From NCBI GenBank assembly GCA_001687465.1, contig LVLI01000455.1, forward strand, positions 1 through 23,188: a DNA stretch of 23,188 nucleotides, written 5' to 3'. Both the position numbers and the translations under genes were made by a program. Origin of the DNA: Halocafeteria seosinensis (Eukaryota; Sar; Bigyra; Bicosoecida). This document shows positions 1 to 9,035 of this stretch, in pieces. Every line of letters begins with the position of its first letter. The stretch's first letter is position 1. The notes beneath the pieces were generated by a model, which saw only the letters and a list, made by a program, of their open reading frames with translations, ran no database searches and was not told the origin of the DNA.

Positions 1-31
1 CTCTACAACTAGGGTTGTAAATGCTAACCCT

Positions 32-601
32 CTACCATGTTCCACAAAGCAGCTTTCTTGATAATTGCAATGTGAAGCCATCTCCCTTAACTTTTCTACG
101 ACACCTGTAAAGGATGCTTTCAGGATATAGATACCCCAACGCGTTTGAGCAGAGGGAACACCCTCTTTACCGCAGTGTTGAGACCAGCGTGTCATGATCC
201 GGTTTCCAGGTGATACGTAGGGTAAAAGACGCTTTTTCTTTCTTGAGTAGCTTCTGAATCCTAGACTTTTGCCATAGTTTTGTTGTCAGCTTCTGTTTAT
301 GCTGCTGTCTTTCATCAAAGCAAAGCAACAACTCGCATTACAAGATATCCTTTGTGTCGGCGCCAACCTGCCAGCAGATACGGCACCTATGTCAACAGTA
401 GGGAAAATAATGATAAGCATATACTCTTACTTGCCCTATGATATCTTCTTTGATAGCTGCGGCATCCATATCTTTCTCTACTATGCAAATGAAGGTGCTG
501 CCAAGCCGGTCCTCTGGCATCTCCTCCACACTGACGTTGACTTCCATGGTCCCCCGGCCTTTATTCTTTATACAGTCCAGATATCTACCAAATATGGGCA
601 T
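32..601 (-). CDS. Unrecognised small protein, three-exon model (about 134 aa)
   Basis: I do not recognise this protein. The model uses exons 601-431, 331-171 and 104-32, with introns starting GTAAGA and GTAAAG. All phases join and the frame runs from an ATG to a TAG at 34-32. The first exon reads as natural protein, with the stretch TFICIVEKDMDAAAIKEDI. The second is Lys/Gln-rich (QQHKQKLTTKLWQKSRIQKL) and ends TWKPDHDTLVSTLR. The third is basic (RCRRKVKGDGFTLQLSRKLL). No signal peptide or membrane segment is seen. The first intron (99 nt, ending GCGAG) is the weakest call. An alternative acceptor at CATAG gives a frame that soon stops. The opposite-strand frame at 299-625 is a shadow of this gene. 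Confidence 0.45.
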
Positions 602-775
602 AAACCACTACTTGAACTTATATAGATTTGTATCAATGCAGTAATTATTAATAATAAAGGTTGCATGATTAATAGTACTCTCCCCAAATTATCCCCGGTA
701 CGTCTCGGAGATAAGCCAATTTTGCCCTCGGCCCGGGGGCCCGGAAATAGCGTCAGCCCGGCGGTACACCCCCTG
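602..775. other. Spacer with GC-rich palindrome
   Basis: This stretch lies upstream of the minus-strand small gene and next to transposon-derived sequence. It contains a GC-rich palindromic run (CGGCCCGGGGGCCCGG) near 729-744. I see no gene. Confidence 0.4.
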
Positions 776-941
776 CTTGCTGACATGCGCCGTGAGGGGA
801 CACAACACTAGTTTTGCTCAGGAGGCATCGGAGGAGGAGCCATGCCTGCGCCCACGATGTCAGGGGTACCGTCAAGGCTCAGTCTGGCAGGTGAAGACCC
901 TGAGCCTGCCACAGCGAGGCCGATGCCAGGACCAGTTGCAG
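776..941 (+). repeat. Left arm of inverted repeat pair (about 165 bp)
   Basis: The reverse complement of 1981-2144 matches this segment at close to nine bases in ten by eye, starting at CTTGCTGACATGCGCCGTGA. Both copies encode the same open peptide when read in the repeat's own direction: MPAPTMS, then VP.RLSLAGEDPEPAT. In this copy the frame upstream of the Met has a TAG, whereas the right copy is open from MRREGTQHW. The shared reading frame suggests the repeat comes from a coding part of a mobile element, perhaps the start of a gag-like protein, but no family is identified. Confidence 0.75.
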
Positions 942-1018
942 CACCGTCAAGGCTCAGTCTGGCAGGTGAAGACCCTGAGCCTGCCGCAGCGACGCCGTCG
1001 CCAGGACCAGTCGCAGCA
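869..1018 (+). repeat. Two tandem copies of a 75-bp in-frame unit
   Basis: Units 869-943 and 944-1018 are nearly identical at their first 40 bases and then diverge slightly. Each encodes 25 residues, beginning PSRLSLAGEDPEPA and ending GPVAA. The right inverted arm has only one copy, so the duplication happened in or after the lineage of the left copy. Confidence 0.8.
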
Positions 1019-1139
1019 GCGCAGTTAGGAATAAGTGTTGGTCCAGACGCAACAGTTGTGGCCAATGCCAAGCCCCCACCTGACGTGGGAGGTGGCACCC
1101 CTCCACCTCAGTTTCGTCAACATAGCCCAGATTGTACCG

Positions 1140-1350
1140 GTAGTACATTTCCTGCTCGATGTCAAAGAGTGTGCGGCTACCCAGGTCCTTCTGAAACCAT
1201 GAAACCGGTTCCCACGTCCGTGCTGCCTCTGAGTAGCCCTTCCAGTGGACGAGGGTCCGCTTGTCTTGTGTCTTGGAGCCTGAAGTTGATAAACCTCTCG
1301 ACATCATCTACCGTATGCGTAGCTCTAGGCGGCCAGTCTAAGCAAAAAAA
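1140..1350 (-). pseudogene. Frameshifted retrotransposon chromodomain (integrase tail remnant)
   Basis: On the minus strand one frame gives VDDVERFINFRLQ (ending near 1273). A second frame takes over with DKRTLVHWKGYSEAARTWEP (down to about 1206). Together they match a chromodomain: an N-terminal VE-strand, then the diagnostic L-V-x-W-K-G-Y and T-W-E-P motifs. Such domains end the integrases of chromoviruses (Ty3/gypsy retrotransposons). The two halves are out of frame at about 1273-1280, so this is a dead fragment. No protease, reverse transcriptase, RNase H or integrase core is visible beside it. A host chromodomain fragment is possible but less likely, given the neighbouring repeats. Confidence 0.65.
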
Positions 1351-1548
1351 GCCATTGGGTTGTTTGACGCTTCGCAAAGGGTCCAGTCTTTTCTTTAAAT
1401 TACGGATTTTGGAGGTTTGACGGCGTTTCCGAGTCTAATTTCTGGCATTATCACTAGTGTGCCACCTGTGTCACTGCGGGAGTGACTTGGATGTGATGTC
1501 ACTATGGAATGAAAGCTCGACCACTGCTAGAGAGAGAGAATATTCGTG

Positions 1549-3570
1549 ATCTTTCCTACCACTGAAAACCATTCTGAACTGTGCCAGGGTCTATCGCAGT
1601 TTGTATCATCTTCATTTCTCACCGAGGCTCTGGATGGAACTCTGAACTCCTGCGACGCGATTTTAACACAGGGGTTTTCAACAGGGAACAGTGAATCGAA
1701 ACTATGGAACTCCCCGAAATCTTCGAACGCAAGATCCCCGCGAACGTCTAGAGGAACATACGGAGAGCATTTTTGTTCCAGTCTTTTACCACTCTGAAGA
1801 TGAACGGTGTCTCCCATCCACGCCAGAGGACCGCAAATACCGGGTATTGGTTAAGGCAACGCACCAAAAATAATTTCTATTTCAAAGTGTATTGCAACAA
1901 ATATAGGAAACGAGCAAAGCGGATTGAACAAGTACGGCGTTGGAAGTCGCGTTTGGTAAAGCATGCCAACCGAGTTAGCCGCAACCGGTCTTGGCGTTGG
2001 CGCCGCTGTGGCAGGCTCAGGGTCTTCCCCTGCCAGACTGAGCCTTGTCGGTACCTCTGACATTGTGGGCGCAGGCATGGCTCCTCCCCCGATGCTTCCT
2101 GAGCTTAACCAGTGCTGTGTTCCCTCACGGCGCATGTCAGCAAGGCTGCAGGAACAGCGGGCCGTTCGCTGCTTAACACGGGCGCATACCGCTCCTCGTT
2201 AAGAGGATGTGGTCAACTTCCTGGCCGGTGGGCTATCTGTCACGTTTGTGTGTGTGTGGAGTTAGCTGTTGTGTGTGGAGTAGGTTCATTGGGGATATAC
2301 ACCAACTCTGTTGCGTTCCGTGTGCACTCTGTTATTGACACTGATACTGCTACAGTATGCTACAAACTTGAAGATGTGGATGAGTGTTCCGTTTCCGTTG
2401 TTTGTAATATCCGGTTTAGTTGTTACTGGTGCCCTACAGACTAGTCTATGCGCACCCTATACTGTAGGTCACTTAGTGAACACTTGCTGTTCCCGTTCGA
2501 CCCAGAAACAGCGCTAATCCGGCTACAACGTTTACAATGGCACGCAGAGTCTCAAACATTGTGTGGAGATGCCGTGCAACGTATCAGTTGTGACGGCTTA
2601 CGGGTTGCCCTTCACGTTTCCTCGCTTGTTTCTCTTATCGCGACAACGATAGTACTAACGTTGAAGGCGTTGATTTATAAACAATTATTGTGGACGTTTG
2701 CTCTGCTGCCGGCATTTATATGACCTGGATTTTGATTCCTACGTCATTGACTATGATTTATCATAACCCGGAGAGCTCAACGTCTCTTTGGATGGCATTA
2801 CTGATGAGACTTGGTGTACGTCGACCAAAGAATGCTTTTTTCTGTCTTCCTGAGATAAAATGAATGGTATTTTATGGTTGGATTTCAGGGTCGCTTTATT
2901 CCAACAATGGTCTCCGGGCTGTTACTGTCCTTGAAGGTGGACGAACTTCTGGAGATAATGCTCGTTTCTGCATTGTACATGCTTCGTCTATGTGTTAAAC
3001 GTACTTGTTGCATCTATCTCACAGTGGTTTTCATCGTGCAGTATCGATTACATTGTCAATTATGTACACATTTTCAAACGCTTGAAAACTTATGCTCAAC
3101 AGGAGTGGCCATGCTGGGTAAGCAAAGTGTGAAAGTGCTTACTTGGAGTAATGGGTGATCCTAATCATCGTTTCCTTTCGCAGAAACTGTGCCTCTCAAC
3201 CATCGTCATGTCACAGGCTGTCATTCTGGGAGCATGTATCAGATATCTTCAAGGGCTTCTTATTGTGCTGAAGGTAGATGGCGTTGCTTTGAAAGATGCA
3301 AACTACTTCGAAGTCTTAAGCCCCACGATAATTGTTCTCTCTGTGAGTTGTATCTGTCTTACCATTTTCCAGTGTGTGTTTTGTATGATGAGAGGGCGAT
3401 CCGATGGCCTCTTTGGAGGATATGTGTACCAAATTCTCTTTGCAATTCATCCTCACCAGACATGAAATATTGACGATATCCGAAGACTGAGTGGTGTCAA
3501 CCATCTGTTTTCGTCGCAGCAAACGCTTTTACAAGAGGAAGCAAATAATTCGCTACGATGAAGCTGGATT
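1549..3570 (+). pseudogene. F-box/multi-TM family member, degraded copy (paralogue 1)
   Basis: Fragments line up in order with the intact paralogues at 6381-8411 and 16722-18743. The F-box core FLPLKTILNCARVYRSLY, then SPRLWMEL, lies at 1553-1645. LLRRDF follows in another frame after a 7-bp duplication (TGAACTC). A basic linker (KYRKRAKRIEQVRRWKSRL) lies at about 1900-1960, then a foreign repeat at 1981-2144. The family motif appears as FIGDIHQLCCVP near 2290. A membrane segment follows at about 2310-2440, then SQTLCGDAVQRIS near 2550, further TM segments, and a conserved-position intron at 3118-3183 (GTAAGC...CAG). The last two helices (LLIVLKVDGV, NYFEVLSPTIIVL) end at a stop at 3463-3465. 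Several frame changes and stops make it a pseudogene. A possible old C-terminal piece (RSKRFYKRKQIIRYDEAGF) lies at about 3516-3572. Confidence 0.7.
1981..2144 (-). repeat. Right arm of inverted repeat pair, inserted in paralogue 1
   Basis: This is the inverted partner of 776-941. It sits exactly between the basic linker and the first membrane segment of the F-box pseudogene, where the intact paralogues have no such sequence, so it looks like an insertion or a breakpoint. Read on the minus strand it is open from MRREGTQHW through LSLAGEDPEPATA. Confidence 0.75.
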
Positions 3571-3572
3571 TA

Positions 3573-3981
3573 GATAACTGGATATTCCTGCCGATGTCGG
3601 TCGTATAAGACACTTGGAGCAACTTTCTATTATACCGGTAGTCCTATGTCTACGTGATACAGAGATAGCTTAGAAGTTTAGGACGCAGGGTTTTCCAAGG
3701 TGGCGGGATACTCACAGTATTGCTCAGTTTATGAACTTAGTATTGTATGTAGATCAAGGTGAGCTCTGAAGAATCGAAGACGCCTATCTTTCCTTTCCGT
3801 ATTGCTGTCGTGCTACATCATCCTGCGTAAGCCATGTAGGCTTCGTGTAATTCCGGTCCTCAAAACGTTTGAGAAGTTCACCTGAGGACTAAAATGAAAG
3901 TGAGCTCAATGCTGAAAATATTTCAAACAAAACTACTGTTGCTAGCAGTACACTGCGTTTGAATACTATTCCTCGACAAGC
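3573..3981. other. Intergenic, no gene seen
   Basis: Short broken frames only. It separates the F-box pseudogene from the small gene starting at 3982. I see no convincing splice-joined coding sequence and no RNA gene. Confidence 0.4.
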
Positions 3982-4546
3982 ATGACTGCGAAGGCAAGTA
4001 AGGTCTCTGCCAAGAGAAGCGCTGACAAATCAAATCAAGAACTAACAAAAAAGGTTAGGACCGGTGCTTACGAAGCTGTTGCTAAAGGAGATATGGATCT
4101 CGATAATTTCGGTGAGAAAGAAACGAGACAAACACCTTGGCTGACTCGGAAAGGAAGTCATCTGAGCCTCAAAAACCGACTTCTATGACGAGTGAGGGGC
4201 AAACGAGGGAGCGGACGAACGACGAATGATAACTTTAAAGACGATCCATTCAGTAAGGATGTATCAAGCAGCATTTGCATTGTGTTTGGCTCGCCACCTC
4301 TCTCCGCTACTGTGTATCCACACGTACAATGATGTCAAGAATTGGACACCAGAAAATACGGCAGAGGCGTATGAGGAGTATATGTTTATCCACGAAAGCG
4401 TATACGGTAAGTGAGTGATGCTGGCAAGAAAAATTAGAGAAAAAGCTCGCCCCTCTAAAGATTCTACTGCAGGTGCCGCACTCCTTACTCTAAGCAGTGG
4501 TGCTCTCGGCGAAATGGCGATACCCTTCAGGCCGCAGGAACAATGA
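3982..4546 (+). CDS. Unrecognised small protein, four-exon model (about 119 aa)
   Basis: I do not recognise it. The model has exons 3982-4111, 4193-4281, 4340-4406 and 4473-4546, all phase-consistent, with the stop TGA at 4544-4546. The N-terminus is Lys/Ser-rich (KASKVSAKRSADKSNQELTK) and looks nuclear or nucleic-acid-binding, but no motif is recognised. The middle has NDNFKDDPFSKDVSS, and the C-terminus reads AEAYEEYMFIHESVYG, then AALLTLSSGALGEM. The last intron (GTAAGT...CTGCAG, 66 nt) is strong. The first two are weaker: the second ends TCAAG without a pyrimidine tract, and the first removes an in-frame TGA at 4186. The gene converges on dynamitin with only 11 bp between stop codons, so the two 3' UTRs must overlap. 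Confidence 0.45.
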
Positions 4547-4557
4547 TGATGGACGTG

Positions 4558-5977
4558 TTACGATTCTTGCGGGGATTCCAAACCTTCTATTCGCTTGTCA
4601 ATGCTCTCGACCTGAGTCAGGATTGTGCTCATATTCTCAGAAAGCTGTTGTTTAATAGTTTTCAGGAGCTCTGCGTCTTCCTGCAGCCGTTCTTCAACCG
4701 TGGAACGTGTTTGCTCGAGAGTGTGGAGCCTTTGAGAAAAGAGAGCCGCTTCAGTATGGAGCACATGCAGTGTGGATAAGCGATCTGCGATAGAGGGTAG
4801 TGATTCCACTACGGCGTCCCATTTCTGCGAGAGCAGTACACACAATATTCCTGGGGCAGCTAGACAAGCAACATCCCAACGCACCTCAATTCGTTCACAA
4901 ATTCGCTGAATGCGGTCAACATGAGACTGGGAAGAGTGTGCAGCCATAGATTTACGAATTTCTTGCAAATCGGAAGAAAGTTCCCGAGCTTTATCGGCAC
5001 ACTGTTTCATCTTGCTTGGGTCCAAGAGAGCAATTTGCTCTTCGAGTTTCTTTACCTGATCGGCTAAAGTATCGGTAGGTTGATCTACGTTGTTTGTCTG
5101 CGAATTTAAGCGAACCTTAATGTAACATCAAGCAATGACCAGAACTGTTCTACTTACATTGCTAAACGTCGGAGGGTGTGTACCGGTAACAGATTCTACC
5201 TGATCTATCCTCCGGCTAAGACCCCTCAAAGTATCCAGAAATTTTGTCTCTACTAGCGCTGCTGCCCCTGTATTTTCAGCTACAGTCTGCTGTTGTGTCT
5301 GAGTCTTGTCAGCTGCAGAGGCACTTGTCTCGTCGCGCAGCCCTTTCAGCCGCTCTGTCAGAGTTTTGCTATCCTGCAATTGGTTTTGCCAGTTCAATCA
5401 ATCAAACAACAGGTTCTATAGGGAAGCTTCTTACCTCCTCAAATCCATGCATTTCATCCAAAGCCGTATTATTCGATTCTAACTTCTTCCTCAAGGCTTC
5501 TATTTGTTCATCCACATCCTCCCATAAACTCTTGCCATGTTGCCCCTCTGGGGTTTTATATCTCGATATTTCAGCCCTGTGCACTCCATGTTGAGTGCCT
5601 TTCAAACTTTGCATATCGTCCGACACCTCTTCAATCTCACGCTGCAGCCGTTGGAGACGATCGAAAGGGGTCTCCTCTATGGGTCTCCGTGAACTCTTAT
5701 GTGTATGGACGAAAGATTGTCGATACTGATGCTCCATAAAGGTACGATAAGCTCTGGCTGTATCCACCGGTGCCGTATCCAGCTCAGCCTCCTGGTCGGC
5801 CTCCTCCTTCTCCTCCTTCGGTGGATGACGGCGGACAGGGGGTGCATTTGAGTGTGTAGTATCATCATCAGAAGAGGAGCCTGCCTCAAACACCTCTCCT
5901 CCTGAGGCCCCCATGGCAGCCGGAGGAGGCGTTCTCTGCGCCATCATTGCGCTCATTACATTATCAGCACCACTCAT
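4558..5977 (-). CDS. DCTN2: Dynactin subunit 2 (dynamitin, p50), four exons, about 412 aa
   Basis: Dynamitin forms the shoulder of dynactin, linking the p150 arm to the Arp1 filament, so that dynein can bind cargo in the cytoplasm. Exons are 5977-5435, 5373-5158, 5097-4885 and 4824-4558, and all junctions keep phase. The C-terminal half matches the family well: KWDAVVESLPSIADRLSTL, then HTEAALFSQRLHTLEQT, then LLKTIKQQLSENMSTI and ESIDKRIEGL, in the same order as animal p50. An upstream coiled-coil (FDRLQRLQREIEEVSDDMQS) and VKKLEEQIALL also fit. The first ~100 residues are acidic and low-complexity. Length is close to the ~400 aa usual for the family. The ATG at 5977 is the first Met in the open frame. 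The 60-nt third intron has no in-frame stop, so a naive frame reads through it. Removing it brings RICERIE next to KWDAVV, as in homologues. Confidence 0.85.
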
Positions 5978-6380
5978 TGTTGCGCCTCTCAATGTACGCA
6001 AGAATTAACCAAATAGAGACGGGAAAGTGCCATTAATGCCCTTAGAATGAGACTTAAATGAGCAACACCAGGTTGAAGTTGAAGCAGTTCGTTCATGACA
6101 TGGCATGAATAATGTTAAGTACGCGTATACAAGTGAGTTTTGACGACGCACATTTTCAGAACTCAACTCGTTTTTGTAAAAAATAAATGCCTCTTTCCTT
6201 CTTCAGGTGGTGAGTCCACGTAGGCGTACTGCGTGCGTGTCGAATGGACATACATTTAGATACCGTACAGGGGCATATTATATAGGCTCTTTGAACGATA
6301 AGTGTTAGTATCGATTGATTCAGTAGTTAAGCAGGAGCCCAGGGAGCGGCAGCTGCCGCAACAAACAATGGGCCAGCAAC
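5978..6380. promoter_or_regulatory. Divergent promoter region between dynamitin and the F-box gene
   Basis: These 403 bp lie between two divergently transcribed start codons and must carry both promoters. A TATA-like run ATATTATATAGG at 6275-6286 lies about 95 bp upstream of the plus-strand ATG at 6381. No coding frame of note is present. Confidence 0.4.
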
Positions 6381-8411
6381 ATGGCCTCAAGCAATGCTTT
6401 CACATTGGAAAACGTCACGGGAGAATATGATGACGACGATGAAGAGTTTCTACTCTCCCATAAGTCATCCCTCCATCAGAGGCTACTCGCAAACCATACG
6501 GGTGGTCCCACTGCCGCCAAAGATGGCAGTGAACTGGAAACCGGTGCGGGCAGGAAGTATATCGTGGTTCATCCAGTGCTACCCAGAGGTTCGTTTACCT
6601 GTCTCGAACACGGAAACTGTGGCTGGCTGTTGAATTGTGTTGTGTTTCCTGCTGTCAGATATCTGGTATATAGTGGCTATTTATTTGCCGCTGCGAGATG
6701 TCCTCACATTGCGGGCCGTCAACCATCGATTTTGCAATTTCTCCAAGTCTCCCAAATTATGGTATAACATGCTACTGCGGGACTATAGTGCCGAATTGAA
6801 TATTGGGAATGTTGGGATGGAAAAGGCGGGAGAGCGTCCGCTGCAAGCAGTCTTGGTAGGTTATGTGCTACATCTCGTCTCTAGGACTTATCAACCCACG
6901 GTTTAATCCATAATATTATTTCCAGGCATTTAGGACAGGCGATGTTTGGCAACTGCCTTCTGAAGATACATGTATGTCAGACCTTCAAAACGTAAGAAGT
7001 GTATGTTTAAGCGTGCCAGACTGCAAGCATCATATTCGACTGATTTGCAGACACAGCATTTCACAAGCGATGACCGTGAGCCAGAAGTTAGCCATTACAG
7101 CATATACAAGAGACTGTACCTTTGTCGCACTGAAAATCGTTCCTACCTGGAAATAATGCACTGGGAGAAGAAACAATTGTTTGTTTGCACGATGTGTCGA
7201 ATCGCTGCAGACTTTCACCAAGCTTGTTGTATACCTCTTTTACTGATTTTGGCTTGTTTATTGACTACTTTCCTAATTGGATTTAAGACCGGCAGATATT
7301 CTCAAGAAAGCTGGGGTGTTGTGCTTATCCCTGCACAGCTGCTCACGTTTTGTTTGCTGACCGGGTTTGCCCAAGCAAAGATAATTCATGGATGTTACCG
7401 CTCGCGGACCTTCTCCAGCAGCGATGTTAGTCACAGTAGTAACGGGGTTCGACCCAGTAGAGAAATTGCTGCGGAGCTTTGGGATGGACACTGGGCAAGC
7501 GAAAAACTGACGCTATGTGGGAACTATGTTAACAACATAGATGCATCTAGAGGGGGGTGTGTGAGGTGGATTTGGTACCCAATATGGCTCGTGCCCTTAG
7601 CATTAGCCGTAGTTCTACTCTCTCTCAAAGTGTACGGAGCTTTGGAGATCTCATGGAGCAGCGTTGTCGTCCCAGTGCTACTGCTGACGGTAGTTGCACC
7701 ATGCACAGTTGTTCCTGCGTTGGTGTCCTCTGAGACGTTCGATAGTATACGGGGATCTGTTCTTAGTTGTTCTGTAAGTTCTCCAATGTCATTTACTCTT
7801 ATCCAATTAGACGTAATGAAAATTGGTGTTGTACAGTTCCTTATGATATGCAGCCTTGTAATGTTAGCTCTGCGATTAGATAATATCGTAGAGTTCCAAG
7901 CCTGGCAAGTAGCTCTCCCAATGGCAGTTCTTCTATTAACACTCTGGTTTAGAGTAACTTACAACCTATGGGCCCGATGCTGGGCAAATTTCTTGCAACG
8001 GCCCGTACGAGTTGTGGTGAGTCGAGCTCACTGGTGTGTGATGTACCCCGTTCATGGGGTTTACTGTATGTCCTTTAAATACTCTTGCAGTTACACTTCT
8101 GTACAGCATGTTGCTCGATTCCTGTATGGACGTTTTTTATTCTGATTCCACTTATGGAACTTGTGATGATTGTATTGGCTGAGGATACCCATACCCTTGC
8201 AAGTGGCCCACAGAATGCTCTATTCGGACTATGGCTTATTTCCTTATCCATCCTAATGATAGGATGGGCTGTCTTCAGATCATGGCTGCGTGGCTATTAC
8301 CGAGACCCAGGATTCTTCACTGGCCCCTACTGCAACTATTTATCCCCCGGTTCTCGCGTATACGAGCGACTGAATTGGATACGAGAGCATGAAGACTACT
8401 TTACGGATTGA
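6381..8411 (+). CDS. F-box protein with four two-helix membrane repeats (paralogue 2, about 564 aa)
   Basis: Six exons: 6381-6588, 6659-6855, 6926-6991, 7051-7773, 7837-8016, 8091-8411. Every phase joins. Exon 1 is acidic and disordered. The F-box begins at about residue 70 (DIWYIVAIYLPLRDVLTLR, then SPKLWYNMLLRDY). A basic linker leads to the family motif CRIAADFHQACCIP near residue 210. About eight membrane helices follow, as four repeats of a helix, a short polar turn with K/R-x-D/E-like residues, W, and V-x-x-P: FLIGFKTGRYSQESWGVVLI, VVLLSLKVYGALEISW, LALRLDNIVEFQAW and a weaker last unit. The repeat resembles the transmembrane Fragile-X-F (TMEM185) pattern. An F-box would recruit Skp1/Cullin-1, so a membrane-bound ubiquitin-ligase receptor is inferred. 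The 63-nt intron 7774-7836 lacks stops but sits where paralogue 3 has an intron. Confidence 0.75.
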
Positions 8412-8628
8412 CTGGATGCAATGATGAAAACTATGGGAGTAAAGAATCTACTCAAGGCGTAAATGCGGGAAGCGAAATACTCCAATGGAACTTAAACATA
8501 AATTGTTTGGATCCTAATGTGCCTTACACAACCATCGTTCTTCTGAAAACTTGTTAGTGTATGAATATCGGTATTGCAGAAAGAATTTGGGTGAATATGG
8601 TGCTCATAATGGAATTTGCTGCGTGTAC

Positions 8629-8997
8629 ATGCACACATTGCGCTTTTTCCGGCGGCGCTCACCTACAGAGGGTGAGACGGACGGTATGTAACAGCTGTTC
8701 GCCCATGTATTGTTTAATCTAACTATTTTCCACTGTATATTCACTATTGGTACAGAGAAACAGCAGCGCCTGGTTGAAATAATGCAAGTCATCAGGACCA
8801 TGGGCCAAAGAATAGAACAGCAAGGCCAAAGAATAGAGGAGCACGGCCAAACGCTAGAGAAACTCCTAGAAAAGGAAAGGAGCATCTCCCTTTCGCGGAC
8901 CTCTACTAATGCGTTGGTGGAGATGTGTCACATGTGTGTGTGTGTGTGTGTGTGTACTTCATGGACACAAAACCTTCCTGGAACGCAAATATCCTGA
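8629..8997 (+). CDS. Candidate coiled-coil mini-protein, two exons
   Basis: The ATG at 8629 opens MHTLRFFRRRSPTEGETD. A 72-nt intron (8684-8755, GTATGT...TACAG) joins in phase to EKQQRLVEIMQVIRTMGQ. Next come three tandem heptads, GQRIEQQ, GQRIEEH and GQTLEKL, then LEKERSISLSRTSTNAL. The heptads are encoded by three near-identical 21-nt units and should form a short amphipathic coiled coil. The frame then runs into a TG microsatellite (CVCVCVC) and stops at 8997, so the true C-terminus may differ. No family is recognised. It could also be a fragment of a larger gene. Confidence 0.35.
8933..8955. repeat. (TG)n microsatellite, about 11 units
   Basis: A pure TG run near the 3' end of the candidate coiled-coil gene. 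If translated it gives alternating Cys and Val, which suggests it is 3' UTR or a recent expansion. Confidence 0.9.
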
Positions 8998-9035
8998 CAA
9001 TACAGTAGTCTGCTTAAACAGCTCAACGAATCAGA

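Noticed and set aside
299-625. Plus-strand 108-codon open frame
   Set aside because: It overlaps the minus-strand three-exon model at 32-601, whose residues and splice sites look more natural, and it has no recognisable motif.
777-1420. Long plus-strand frames across the repeat and chromodomain
   Set aside because: The first part is the 25-residue repeat. The remainder is the antisense of the chromodomain and has no family signature.
8604-8885. Minus-strand hydrophobic frame with repeated SSILWPC
   Set aside because: It is the antisense of the three 21-nt heptad repeats, so its periodicity is a by-product.
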